Positions 9,089 through 18,156 of a stretch of DNA of 34,939 nt are shown here, one piece after another; within the stretch, counting starts at the first letter, position 1, and the number at the start of each line of letters is the position of its first letter. A program made the position numbers and the translations under genes. Under the pieces are notes generated by a model, which was given only the letters and a program-made list of their open reading frames with translations, searched no databases and was not told where the DNA came from. Source of the stretch: Bacteroidota bacterium (GTDB lineage: Bacteria > Bacteroidota > Bacteroidia > Flavobacteriales > Flavobacteriaceae); the NCBI GenBank assembly GCA_024280815.1, contig JAJRPL010000044.1:1-34939 (forward strand), written 5' to 3'.

Positions 9089-10351
9089 TTAAAAAATAAC
9101 AGAAATGGTATGAATTTCTTTTTCACAACTATAATTAAGTTGCCAATTATTGACATCGCAAATTTGTTTGATAATTGCTAAACCCAACCCAAGAGAATCT
9201 TTTAGAGTACTTTCTTTTTTAAAGCGATTGAAAAGGTTTTTAGGATCACCCTTTAAAGGTTTTCCTGTATTAGAAAAGATTAGTGTATCTTTAGTATAAG
9301 TGATATTTATTTTTCCGTTAGGGATGTTATGCTTAATTGCATTGCTCAATAAGTTAGAAATTAAAGTATCTACTAATATTGTATTAGCAGAGCTGATGTG
9401 GTCAGACAACTCTGTCTGTATAGTGATGTTTTTATTAATGATGAAATCCTCGTAGTTTTCAAGTGATTTTTCAATTAACTTTTTAAAAGACACCTCTTCT
9501 TTATTACTAAATTGTTGATTTTCTACTTTTGCCAAGAGCAGTAGTGTCTTGTTTAATTTAGAAAGACGGTTTCCTGCTTGGTAAATGGATTGCAATTGTT
9601 CTGATTGTTCTTTTGTTAAGTCTGATGATTGTAATAAGAGTTCAATTTTTGATTTCATAATAGCTAAAGGAGTTTGCATTTCATGAGATGCATTTTCAGA
9701 AAACTCTTTTAAATTATTAAAATCAGATTGTAATTTTTGTGTTAAGCTTTTTATAGAAGTGTTCAACTCTTTAAATTCATCAATATCTGAAGGTACTAAT
9801 TCAATAGTGTTTTGGTTTTGTATAGAGAAATTTTTAAGCTTATCAATATTTGTATAAAAAGGTTTCCATATTTTTTTTGAAATCTGAGTATTTAATATCC
9901 AAAGCCCAGACAATAACAATAAAATAATAATAAAAGTAGTAATTAAAATTACCCATATAAAATCTTGATTTCTAACTAAAGAGTTTCGTGCAATTATTTT
10001 ATATCGAACACCTTGTAAGGTTTCATATGAGGTTAATTGTCTATATTTTTCAAACTCATCAACACCTTCTCCTTGAATGAGCCTAAGAATTAATGTGTCT
10101 TTGTAAATTATGGTGTCTTTTGGATATAATTTGTTTTCGGCTTCATTTAATTCTTCAGGTTCTTCAAATATGGTTAATGGAACATCATATTTTACTCTCT
10201 TAGCGACAATCTCTTTATTGTAAAATAACTGATTGTCTAACCTATTATTCATTACATTGGTTAATACAAAAATAAGTATGGCACCAGAAAGGATAAATAT
10301 AATAATCGATAACCATAAATAAGTTCTGCCAGTTTTCCGTATGAGTTTCAT
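9089..10351 (-). CDS. Two-component sensor histidine kinase
   Basis: The protein has 420 residues. Transmembrane segments at about 12-33 and 131-153 enclose a periplasmic sensor region of about 95 residues with many charged residues. A short linker follows, then the HisKA helix with FSENASHEMQTPLAI (phospho-acceptor His223). The HATPase domain has the N box (LISNLLSNAIKHN) and G box (DSLGLGLAIIKQI) but a compact ATP lid. It lies 42 bases downstream of the response regulator at 10394-11080 and would phosphorylate it. The signal is unknown. The four downstream small secreted genes are the likely output and could also modify sensing. Confidence 0.93.
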   Translation of the reverse strand: MKLIRKTGRTYLWLSIIIFILSGAILIFVLTNVMNNRLDNQLFYNKEIVAKRVKYDVPLTIFEEPEELNEAENKLYPKDTIIYKDTLILRLIQGEGVDEFEKYRQLTSYETLQGVRYKIIARNSLVRNQDFIWVILITTFIIILLLLSGLWILNTQISKKIWKPFYTNIDKLKNFSIQNQNTIELVPSDIDEFKELNTSIKSLTQKLQSDFNNLKEFSENASHEMQTPLAIMKSKIELLLQSSDLTKEQSEQLQSIYQAGNRLSKLNKTLLLLAKVENQQFSNKEEVSFKKLIEKSLENYEDFIINKNITIQTELSDHISSANTILVDTLISNLLSNAIKHNIPNGKINITYTKDTLIFSNTGKPLKGDPKNLFNRFKKESTLKDSLGLGLAIIKQICDVNNWQLNYSCEKEIHTISVIF

Positions 10352-10393
10352 AAGTATTTACTCAATGTGTTTAAGTTGCTAATTTTCGTATAA

Positions 10394-11080
10394 TTATTTC
10401 TCAACATCTGTGAATTTATAACCAAGCCCGTACATGGTTTGTAGGTAATCTGTCCCTTCTAGTTTCTTTATTTTTTTTCTTAGATTACCCATGTGAGTAT
10501 AAATGAAGTCATAGCTGTCTGCCATCTCTATATCATCACCCCAAAGATGTTCTGCTATTGATTCTTTGGTAAGTACCTTATTTTTATTGGTGATAAAATA
10601 TAATAGTAAATTGTATTCTTTTTTGGTCAATTCCATGTGTTTTCCATGAATTGTTACAGTTTTTGAACTTGGATCAATATTTATTTCATTAAATTGAATA
10701 CTACTATCATCACCATCAAAATTTCTACGCCTTATTAACGAATTAATCCTTGAATTGAGTTCTGCCAAGTGAAACGGTTTCGTAATGTAATCATCAGCAC
10801 CAAGATCTAATCCTTTTAATTTGTCATCTAAAGAGTTTTTTGCAGAAACAATTAACACACCAGTTTTTGAGGACTGTTCTTTTATTAATTCTAACAAATT
10901 TAATCCGCTACCATCAGGTAATGTGATGTCTAATATAATAATGTCATATCCAAAACTTATAATTTTATCTTCAGCATCAAAAAAGGAAGATGCACTTTCA
11001 CAAATAAAATCTTCGTTTTTTAAATAAGTAGTCATTGAATCGAGTAATTCAATTTCATCTTCAACAATTAAAATTTTCAT
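10394..11080 (-). CDS. OmpR/PhoB-family response regulator
   Basis: The protein has 228 residues. The receiver domain, about 1-115, has acidic pocket Glu7/Asp8, phospho-acceptor Asp51 (IIILDITLPDGSG), Ser79 and Lys101 (DDYITKPF). The C-terminal winged helix, about 130-225, has MELTKKEYNLLLYF, then the recognition helix region SYDFIYTHMGNLRKKI and a closing beta wing (QTMYGLGYKF). OmpR-family regulators typically bind direct repeats with a period of 10-11 bases; four such sites lie upstream of the neighbouring small genes. No such site is seen before this gene itself, so autoregulation is not evident. The gene is paired with the kinase at 9089-10351. Confidence 0.95.
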   Translation of the reverse strand: MKILIVEDEIELLDSMTTYLKNEDFICESASSFFDAEDKIISFGYDIIILDITLPDGSGLNLLELIKEQSSKTGVLIVSAKNSLDDKLKGLDLGADDYITKPFHLAELNSRINSLIRRRNFDGDDSSIQFNEINIDPSSKTVTIHGKHMELTKKEYNLLLYFITNKNKVLTKESIAEHLWGDDIEMADSYDFIYTHMGNLRKKIKKLEGTDYLQTMYGLGYKFTDVEK

Positions 11081-11183
11081 AGTGCTAAATAATTTATTTT
11101 ATAATTTTGATTTGTTGCGGTTGACTACTTTTAATTGTTCTATTTATTTAACGGGTTGTTTGATCTATTAATTGTCTAAAATA

Positions 11184-12014
11184 TTATTTTTTTCTTAAAA
11201 TTGCTTTGTCTGTAAACTTTTCAATAGTAATTGCAGGGTTATTATAAATATGAACCTCAGAGTTATCAATTGCTGAGATAAGAATAGATGTTTTAGCATT
11301 TGCCTGTACATCTGCACTGTCAGAAGCGTCTATAATAACATCACTACTTTCTAATGCCTGACCTTTAAAATCACTTTTATTTTCTGCATTTACATACAAT
11401 TCTGAACAAGTGCCAGAAACGCTAGTTGTTGAATTTCCTTGAAGAGTGGCTTCTACATGATTACAAGAAATATTTAATTTAGCTTTTCCAGATTTATCTG
11501 CATTAATATAAACTTCATCTGCATTTACGGTTAATTTTACATTTGCACTTTCATTGTTGTTTAATATGAATTTTGAAGCGTGAATGTCTAAAGTTAATTT
11601 TGAATCATCATCAGCATTAATAGTGATTTGGTTAAATTTCAATGTGCTGGTAGATCTAATATCTGATTTATCATTACTTATAATTTCATCGATATAATTA
11701 TCAATAACCACATAAACTTTTAAGGCTTTTTTTCGGACAATTCTTTTAGTTAAACTGATAATTAATGTACTGTCAATTACCTCTGTTAATACTGCAACGT
11801 GCAAGTTTTCATCTGCTTCAACAGTAACTGATTGTTCCATGCCTTGGGTAAGGATAACATCTAGTTTGTCATTAACTTCAATTTTATTAAAATTGTCAAT
11901 GTATCTGTCTTCAGTAGTTACAATTTTATTCCCTTTTAATTTATCTTGTGCAGATAGGTTTAAAGGTATTGAAACCAATGTAATGAGTGCAATTATAAGG
12001 TTGATATTTTTCAT
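11184..12014 (-). CDS. Secreted GIN-domain (DUF2807) beta-helix protein
   Basis: The protein has 276 residues with signal peptide about 1-22 (MKNINLIIALITLVSIPLNL). The mature region starts with RYIDNFNKIEVNDKLDVILTQG, the typical opening of head GIN (DUF2807) domains. It continues as repeated short strands with regularly placed Asn, Asp and Ser (NADDDSKLTLDIHA, NADEVYINADKSGKAKL, NASDSADVQANAKTS), as in a right-handed beta-helix. Such proteins are exported and often sit beside regulators in Bacteroidota; their role is poorly defined. The gene lies 103 bases upstream of the response regulator and could be cotranscribed with it. It lacks the tandem operator in its own upstream region. Confidence 0.8.
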   Translation of the reverse strand: MKNINLIIALITLVSIPLNLSAQDKLKGNKIVTTEDRYIDNFNKIEVNDKLDVILTQGMEQSVTVEADENLHVAVLTEVIDSTLIISLTKRIVRKKALKVYVVIDNYIDEIISNDKSDIRSTSTLKFNQITINADDDSKLTLDIHASKFILNNNESANVKLTVNADEVYINADKSGKAKLNISCNHVEATLQGNSTTSVSGTCSELYVNAENKSDFKGQALESSDVIIDASDSADVQANAKTSILISAIDNSEVHIYNNPAITIEKFTDKAILRKK

Positions 12015-12051
12015 TTATATAGTATTGTAAAAGCCAAAGATATCACAAAAA

Positions 12052-12083
12052 ACAAAAACTTCGAATTTAAACGAAGTTTTTGT
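12052..12083 (-). terminator. Terminator after asnB
   Basis: Perfect 12-base arms ACAAAAACTTCG (12052-12063) and CGAAGTTTTTGT (12072-12083) with an 8-base AT loop, between the asnB stop and the GIN-protein start. The A/T-rich arms on both sides could act in both directions. Confidence 0.75.
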
Positions 12084-12109
12084 TATAAAACTGATGTGGA
12101 ACTTATGTT

Positions 12110-13773
12110 TTAATACGCATCATCATGTACATTAGCGACTGCTCTTCCAGAAGGATCATTCATGTTTTTAAAACTTTCATCCCATTCTAATGCGATTTTT
12201 GTACTACACGCTACAGAAGCTTCTTGAGGCACACATAAAGCGGCAGCATCACTAGGGAAATGTTCTGTAAAAATTGAACGGTAATAAAATTCTTCCTTTG
12301 AAGTTGGGGTTTGTAAAGGGAATTTAAACTTGGCATTTGCCAGTTGTTCATCGGTTATGGCTTCATTTACTACTTCTTTCAAGGTGTCAATCCAACTATA
12401 ACCAACACCATCAGAAAATTGTTCTTTTTGTCGCCAAGCCACACTTTTGGGTATCATATCTTCAAAAGCTTTTCTTACTACCCATTTTTCCATACGTTCA
12501 CCATTAATCATTTTGTCTTGCGGATTGATACGCATGGCAACATCCATAAATTCTTTATCTAAAAAGGGTACACGCCCTTCAATGCCCCAAGCGGCTAAAC
12601 TTTTATTGGCACGCAAGCAATCATACATGTGTAATTTACTCAATTTACGAACTGTTTCTTCATGAAATTCTTTCGCATTTGGTGCTTTATGAAAGTATAA
12701 ATAGCCTCCGAAAAGTTCATCAGCTCCTTCGCCAGATAGCACCATTTTTATTCCCATAGATTTGATAACTCTAGCCATTAAGTACATAGGTGTAGAGGCT
12801 CTAATTGTGGTAACATCATAAGTTTCTAAGTTGTAAATCACATCACGAATAGCATCTAATCCTTCTTGAATGGTGAATTTTATTTCATGGTGAATTGTAT
12901 CTATATGATCTGCGACTACTCGTGCAGCAGCTAAATCTGGCGAACCTTCTAATCCTACAGAAAAGGAATGTAATTGTGGCCACCAGGCATCTTTAGTATC
13001 GTCAGATTCTATACGTTTTTCAGCATATTTTTTTGCTATTGCAGAGGTAATTTATGAGTCTAACCCTCCAGAAAGTAATACTCCATATGGTACATCAGAC
13101 ATCAATTGTCTATGAACAGCAGCTTCTAATGCTTCTTTAATTTCTTGAATACTGGTTTCATTATCTTTTACAGCGTCATATTCCGTCCAATCTCGATGGT
13201 ACCATTTAACAAGTTTTCCATTACTACTTGACATATAATGACCTGGAGGAAATAATTCTATTTTGGTACAAACGCCCTCTAAAGCTTTTAGTTCAGAAGC
13301 AACATAGAAAGTCCCGTTTTGATCCCATCCAATATATAATGGAATAATACCCATGTGATCTCTCGCAATAAAATATTCATCTTTTTCAACATCATAAATA
13401 GCAAAGCCAAAAATTCCATTCATTTCATCAATAAAATCAACACCCTTCTTTTGGTATAATGCTAAAATAACTTCACAATCAGATTCTGTTTGAAAATTGT
13501 ACGAACCTTCAAATTGTTTTCGTAACTCTCTATGGTTATAAATTTCGCCATTGGCAGCTAAAATTAGAGACTTATCCTCATTAAATAGAGGCTGCTTACC
13601 TGAAGCAGGATCAACAATAGCTAGGCGTTCATGAGCTAATATAGCATTATCCTCACTATGAATTCCACTCCAATCTGGACCTCGATGACGAATTTTTTAG
13701 ACATTTCTAAAACTTGAGGTCTTAATACCTCAACATTTTGCTTTAAATCGAATGCACATACAATTCCACACAT
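12110..13773 (-). pseudogene. asnB: Asparagine synthase B (glutamine-hydrolysing), disrupted by a frameshift and an in-frame stop
   Basis: The start is ATG 13773, giving MCGIVCAFD with the N-terminal nucleophile Cys2. After about 26 codons the frame breaks at an A6 tract (T6 on plus, 13693-13698); one extra A restores the conserved RHRGPDWSG. The glutaminase domain then continues (HERLAIVDP, NGEIYNH, MNGIFGFA) to the PP-loop SGGLDS, which is followed at once by TAA (13052-13054) where AsnB has a second Ser (TCA to TAA fits). The synthetase domain is otherwise intact (LSGEGADELFGGY, RVPFLDKEF, ending HDDAY). The restored length of about 554 residues is normal. The enzyme makes Asn from Asp, Gln and ATP. 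Two lesions make it a pseudogene as written; sequencing error is a real alternative. Confidence 0.88.
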
Positions 13774-14057
13774 AATATTTTATATTTCTAATTACACTGC
13801 AAATGTTAGTTTTTTATTTTAACATGAAAACAAAAACACATGATATAGTTACAGTTTATAATTAAACATGTGCAATTTACCAAATATTTAAACTAAAATT
13901 AATGATAAAGAATAGGTTTAGGTGTAATAGATAAAAAGCAGGCTGTTTTTATAAAAAGTAGTGGGCTATCTAATGAGTTCGGTTACTCTTCAAAATCCTC
14001 AAAATAAACCTTACCTCTAACGCTTGGGTCGAGACTGTTGATTGTTAGAATGAAAGT
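13774..14057. other. Gene-poor gap with an in-frame extension of the membrane-protein gene
   Basis: No complete gene is visible. On the minus strand, the frame of the membrane-protein gene (stop TAG 14058-14060) stays open after the stop for a further 24 codons to TAA 13984-13986, encoding the protein-like end GKVYFEDFEE. The rest is AT-rich and probably contains the asnB promoter region; no clear TAnnTTTG box was located. Confidence 0.4.
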
Positions 14058-15749
14058 CTATTTGGGTTTGGAAGATAAAAAACCATCCTTAATGTTCTTG
14101 GTTCGCATTTGAGGAATATGATTATAATATGTCGAAAAATATTCAACCATATCTTTGTTTGCACAAGGTAATGGCCCATTAGAGGTTTGCCAAAAAAACA
14201 AGGAATCTTTTGATGGAGAAAAATATTTTAAATTTTGTATTTCATATTCAATAAATTCTATATCCTCAAACTGAGTAATTGATCGTGGTGAAATTATTTG
14301 AGAAAGTATTAGAGGGTACTTCTTACTCATAATTTTATTGTTTGTTACACCATTTAGGTTTAACCCGAATACTCCTAATAAAGTTAGTAGCACCAAATTT
14401 ATTGCAAAAAGAAATTTAATTATATTATACTTTCTATGTAATAAGTTTGCAGATATGAATAAGCCTATTGATAGTAAAACGGGTAGAAAAAATCTATATT
14501 GAGGTGATGTTGTGTAAAACACAATAAACTGAATAAGAAAATAAATATAGAGATAAATCATTTCTTTTTTCTTGTAGTTGAAAAAAGGGAATAAGAATAG
14601 TAAGAGCAAAATTGATTTATTTAAAATACCATTGAGTTTAGGTAAATTGAGCCACATCGAAAATTTGTTAATAAAACTAAGACTATTGAATTCTTCCCAA
14701 TTAGACATTTGCCAACCATACATAGAAGTCGACTGATAATAAAAGTGTTGTAAATTATCATTTAGTTTCCAATCAACATTAACTAATTCATATCCTATTG
14801 ATAGAGGATATAATGGATATCCAGTAATAATACTATTTTTTATGATGAAACTGGATAATGCGATAAAAGATAAAACTATAGGTAATTTCCAATTATTAAA
14901 ACCTTTAGTTTTTACAAGAGTAATTAACAGTAAAATTAAAATAGGAGCTACTGTAACTTTGATTAAGATAGCTAATAAGGTCAACACAGTAATCAGATTT
15001 ATATGATTGCTGCTATTATTTTGAAAAGACTCAATGAATAAGTATATAATAACGGGTACTATAATTATAGTTGGAAGATCAGGAGAAGGGGAGGGAATAA
15101 AAAGAAAAAGAAAAACTAGTGAAATGATAATAAGTGAAATAAATAAATCATTTTTATTTCCAATCGTTTTATATGTTTCCCATTTTTCTAGACAAAAAAA
15201 ACTTGTGATAATTATTAAGAAGCCATTTAAATCATTTAAATCAGATGTAATAAAACTAAAATTAAAACCTGCTTGTAATATGTGCCATCCAGAAGATTGT
15301 CCGAAGAACAAATGCAAATTTGCAAGACCTTTAACTAAGCCATAGTTATTTAACCATTTTATGGTTTGTATATAATAAGATTCATTGTCAGTAAGAAATG
15401 GTAATGATGATGAGTGGATTAGTGAGATTATAATAATAAATAAAAATAGAAATCTACTGCTAATTGAAAATTTAACAAATGAATTTATTGTATTGAGGAT
15501 TATTTTTTTTACGCTAGAAAAGTGAAAAGTAATAAATAAAGTTGAAGCAATTAAGTGTATTAAAAAAAAGTAAAAATCTAATGGAAAAAAAATCGCGTAA
15601 AATGTTGAAATAATTAATTGAATAAAAAAACCAACTAAAATTGTAAATAATATATTGTAATTCTCTAACGGTATCCATTTATTGAAAATTATTCCAATTC
15701 CAAGTGAAATGTATAGAATAAAAAAATATGATAGTAAGATTAAAACCAT
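14058..15749 (-). CDS. Multi-pass integral membrane protein, possibly GT-C glycosyltransferase-like
   Basis: The protein has 563 residues, very hydrophobic, with about 11-13 predicted membrane segments from residue 1 to about 460. A soluble C-terminal tail of about 90 residues follows (FSPSKDSLFFWQTSNGPLPC...IKDGF). A long gap between the early segments contains LTDNESYYIQTIKWLNNYG, an acidic loop after the first helices as in GT-C or ArnT-like enzymes and in the LIC_10190-type membrane proteins of Bacteroidota and spirochaetes. I cannot assign a substrate. The start ATG 15749 precedes a hydrophobic helix directly. Base composition is even more AT-rich than the neighbours. The gene stands alone, without sugar-metabolism genes around it. 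The TAG stop is followed by an in-frame protein-like extension. Confidence 0.6.
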   Translation of the reverse strand: MVLILLSYFFILYISLGIGIIFNKWIPLENYNILFTILVGFFIQLIISTFYAIFFPLDFYFFLIHLIASTLFITFHFSSVKKIILNTINSFVKFSISSRFLFLFIIIISLIHSSSLPFLTDNESYYIQTIKWLNNYGLVKGLANLHLFFGQSSGWHILQAGFNFSFITSDLNDLNGFLIIITSFFCLEKWETYKTIGNKNDLFISLIIISLVFLFLFIPSPSPDLPTIIIVPVIIYLFIESFQNNSSNHINLITVLTLLAILIKVTVAPILILLLITLVKTKGFNNWKLPIVLSFIALSSFIIKNSIITGYPLYPLSIGYELVNVDWKLNDNLQHFYYQSTSMYGWQMSNWEEFNSLSFINKFSMWLNLPKLNGILNKSILLLLFLFPFFNYKKKEMIYLYIYFLIQFIVFYTTSPQYRFFLPVLLSIGLFISANLLHRKYNIIKFLFAINLVLLTLLGVFGLNLNGVTNNKIMSKKYPLILSQIISPRSITQFEDIEFIEYEIQNLKYFSPSKDSLFFWQTSNGPLPCANKDMVEYFSTYYNHIPQMRTKNIKDGFLSSKPK

Positions 15750-15927
15750 AAAAAAATATGAAGACTAAACATATTATTAGTTATTAATAAGTAACTAATT
15801 AGGATGAAATCCAAATTCAGCGATAAGAGTTAGTAATTCCAAGATATTCACTTGATTTTTAATAGTAGGCATCATTAATATTTATTTTAAGTTGAAGTAT
15901 AAATAATTAGGATCAATACACTTTAAG

Positions 15928-15959
15928 TTGTTATATATGTAGAGAATTACATATTTTTG
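15928..15959 (+). promoter_or_regulatory. Promoter of the T9SS cargo gene
   Basis: TTG at 15928-15930 and TATTTTTG at 15952-15959 fit the Bacteroidota -33/-7 pattern with a 21-base spacer. The -7 box ends 13 to 19 bases before the two candidate ATGs. Confidence 0.6.
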
Positions 15960-15978
15960 TAATCAAACTTAAATGCTT

Positions 15979-16902
15979 ATGAATAAACTTTTTACACTAA
16001 TTTGTATTGTAGGGCTGAGTTCGCAAATCACGTATGCACAAGAATTATATGTGGGTGATAATGCAGAATTTTACTTGGGGAAGGATTTGCCTTTTACTAC
16101 AAACAATACAATTGTAACGCTAGGTTCTACAGGAATTTTCTCCGTAGAAGCTGAAACAGATTGGGGTTCGCTTAGCGAATACGTCAATGGGAAAGTACTT
16201 GCTTACGGTACAGGAACTACTAAATTACCAACAGGTAACAATGGAGTTTATGCTCCAGTAATAGCAAATCATACTGGTGATATAAAAGCATCCTATTTTA
16301 ATACTACACCAACAACAGGCACAAATGGAGCAGATGTAGATGCTGTTTCTACCAAAGAATTTTGGGAATTAACAGGTAATGCTGTTATTACTTTGCCATG
16401 GAATTCAGAGAGTGATATAACTTCTCTAGTTACTAATAATGGAGGAGTATTAAACGCTGTTTCTATTGTAGGATATAATAATGGTACTTGGGATTTAGCT
16501 AGTGCGTTAAATACAAATACTATAACAGGAGATTTGTTAAATGGTACGGTTACTAGCGACGCAGCCAATGAAATAACCTTAGGTGATTTTACACAATACA
16601 CTTTTGGTGTCGATCACCAAGCCGTATTGGCAATTGATGACTTGTTTTTGATTGCAGACATTAACATACTTTCAAACCCTATTGAAATGGGTAAGAATAT
16701 TAAATTCATTTCTTCAACTGACTTTTCTGGTTTAGAGATTTCGTTGTTTGATATAAACGGCAGACACTTACAATTGTATAAAAATATTGTTTCAAATAAT
16801 GGAGTTGGAATTTTACAAATCCCAAATCTATCAAGCGGAATTTATATTCTTCGATTTGAACAAGAGGGGAAACAAGGTGTTAAAAAAATATTAGTTAAAT
16901 AA
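15979..16902 (+). CDS. Secreted protein with C-terminal type IX secretion sorting domain
   Basis: ATG 15979 is preferred over ATG 15973, because MNKLFTLICIVGLSSQITYAQ is then a standard signal peptide; the product has 307 residues. The middle is rich in Gly, Thr and Asn (VNGKVLAYGTGTTKLPTGNNG, TTGTNGADVDAVSTKEFWELTG), as in flavobacterial beta-sandwich surface proteins. The last 75 residues form a T9SS type A sorting domain (SNPIEMGKNIKF, LEISLFDINGRHL, LSSGIYILRFEQEGKQGVKKILVK), so the protein should be exported across the outer membrane and the domain removed. The binding or enzymatic role of the central part is not recognisable. A short-gap downstream gene at 16918 is probably cotranscribed. 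Confidence 0.8.
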   Translation: MNKLFTLICIVGLSSQITYAQELYVGDNAEFYLGKDLPFTTNNTIVTLGSTGIFSVEAETDWGSLSEYVNGKVLAYGTGTTKLPTGNNGVYAPVIANHTGDIKASYFNTTPTTGTNGADVDAVSTKEFWELTGNAVITLPWNSESDITSLVTNNGGVLNAVSIVGYNNGTWDLASALNTNTITGDLLNGTVTSDAANEITLGDFTQYTFGVDHQAVLAIDDLFLIADINILSNPIEMGKNIKFISSTDFSGLEISLFDINGRHLQLYKNIVSNNGVGILQIPNLSSGIYILRFEQEGKQGVKKILVK

Positions 16903-16917
16903 GATAAAATTACAATT

Positions 16918-17898
16918 ATGAATAAAAAGATACAATTATCAGTATTGATGTTTGCTATTACTTTTGCAGGTTTTGCACAAGTGGGTATTGGTACTACAAG
17001 TCCTGATGCTTCATCAGCATTAGACATTACTGCAACAGACAAAGGTTTTTTAATGCCTAGAATGACAACGGCACAAAGAACGGCAATCGCTAGTCCTGCA
17101 ATGGGTTTACAAGTTTTTGATACAGACACCAAATCTGTATGGATAAATGATGGTACCTTATGGAAAGAGAATTCTGGAGGTGGTAAATTTGTGGATGGAA
17201 TTTCTCCAGATATAGCATATTATGATGGGAAAGTTCGTATTGGGACAAATACTTCTGGCCCACACAAACTCAATGTTGAAAGTAGAAAGTCTGATGATGC
17301 TCATAATCGTGGAATTTCAACTAATGCAGTATATGAAGGAACAGGCACAAGTGAATCAACGTATGGTATTACCAGTACAGCAAGTAATGCAAGTACAGGT
17401 ACCATAGCTTTTGCAATTGGAACAAGAAGTACGGTAGCGAATGGTACTAGCGTTGCTGCTGGAGGAACTGTTTCTCAGGGATTTGGCTCTTGGGGAGAAA
17501 TTGAGAATTATGGAAATATGGGTTTTGTTAGTGGAGCAGTTGGTTCTATTACAAATAACGGAACAATAACTGATGCTGTTGGCTTGTATCTACAGCATTT
17601 AGGAACAGGAACTACAACCAATGGTTATGCAATTTATATCGATGATAGTTTTAATAAAGGAACTGGTAAGAATTATTCTATTTTTTCAAATTCTAATGCT
17701 GATTCTTACCTCAAAGGTAATATAGGTGTTGGTATTGAAGCTCCACAACAAAAAGTGCATATTAGCGGAGCTATGCGTTTAGAGCCTCAAGCTGCAGCAC
17801 CTGCTGGTGGAGCTTTAGGAGATTTGTATGTAAATACTGATGGTAAATTATATTTTCACAATGGTACCGCTTGGAAAGAAGTTCAATTAGCTCCTTAA
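16918..17898 (+). CDS. Secreted surface or tail-fibre-like protein, function unknown
   Basis: The protein has 326 residues with signal peptide about 1-20 (ending FAGFAQ). The sequence VGIGTTSPDASSALDITATDKGFLMPRM is a widespread N-terminal block of Bacteroidota surface proteins that resemble phage tail-fibre or collar proteins; the related GVGIEAPQQKVHISGAMRL recurs near the C-terminus before LYVNTDGKLYFHNGTAWKEV. The centre (about 130-245) is rich in Gly, Thr, Ser and Asn and probably forms a beta-helix. No enzymatic motif and no T9SS domain are visible. It begins 15 bases after the T9SS cargo gene. The trp leader promoter starts only about 20 bases after its stop. Confidence 0.72.
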   Translation: MNKKIQLSVLMFAITFAGFAQVGIGTTSPDASSALDITATDKGFLMPRMTTAQRTAIASPAMGLQVFDTDTKSVWINDGTLWKENSGGGKFVDGISPDIAYYDGKVRIGTNTSGPHKLNVESRKSDDAHNRGISTNAVYEGTGTSESTYGITSTASNASTGTIAFAIGTRSTVANGTSVAAGGTVSQGFGSWGEIENYGNMGFVSGAVGSITNNGTITDAVGLYLQHLGTGTTTNGYAIYIDDSFNKGTGKNYSIFSNSNADSYLKGNIGVGIEAPQQKVHISGAMRLEPQAAAPAGGALGDLYVNTDGKLYFHNGTAWKEVQLAP

Positions 17899-17920
17899 AA
17901 AGACAGTAGTGTAATTGTAT

Positions 17921-17950
17921 TTTGTAAATTCAAAAAAATGATTACATTTG
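17921..17950 (+). promoter_or_regulatory. trp operon promoter
   Basis: TTTG at 17921-17924 (-33) and TACATTTG at 17943-17950 (-7, an exact TAnnTTTG) are separated by 18 bases. Predicted transcription start is about 17956-17958, just before the leader peptide ATG at 17968. Confidence 0.7.
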
Positions 17951-17967
17951 TCTCAATCAAATTAAAC

Positions 17968-18030
17968 ATGAAAATAGTTTTAAATACAAATTGGTGGTGG
18001 TGCTCTCGAAACTCAACATTCGTGAAGTAA
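17968..18030 (+). CDS. trpL: Trp operon leader peptide with three tandem Trp codons
   Basis: A 20-codon ORF starts at ATG 17968 and stops at TAA 18028-18030. Residues 9-11 are encoded by TGG TGG TGG (17992-18000), followed by C, S, R, N. Trp is very rare in the window, so three in a row just before trpE is not expected by chance. The ORF begins about 11 bases after the predicted transcription start and is followed after 31 bases by an intrinsic terminator, then trpE. This is the plan of ribosome-mediated attenuation: when charged tRNA-Trp is scarce the ribosome stalls at the Trp codons and the terminator should not form. The peptide itself probably has no other function. Confidence 0.8.
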   Translation: MKIVLNTNWWWCSRNSTFVK

Positions 18031-18061
18031 TCCTATTATCGTATTTAAAAATAAAATATAT

Positions 18062-18092
18062 AAAGGCTTGTCAATCACGACAGGCCTTTTTT
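18062..18092 (+). terminator. trp attenuator terminator
   Basis: Arms AAAGGCTTGTC (18062-18072) and GACAGGCCTTT (18079-18089) pair with one G-U pair around a 6-base loop and run into a T6 tract (18087-18092). It lies between trpL and trpE, 65 bases before the trpE ATG. TCGTGA (18020-18025, end of trpL) can pair with TCACGA (18075-18080, loop and start of the 3' arm), a possible alternative fold; this was not tested by folding. Confidence 0.8.
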
Positions 18093-18156
18093 ATTTATAC
18101 TGAATTTATTTCAGTATCTCATAAATAAGACAATACTGAAAAGCTCAGCATAAAAA

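Noticed and set aside
15034-15345. 103-residue plus-strand ORF within the membrane-protein gene
   Set aside because: It is antisense to a well-supported gene, with no recognisable domain and unusual composition; a shadow frame.
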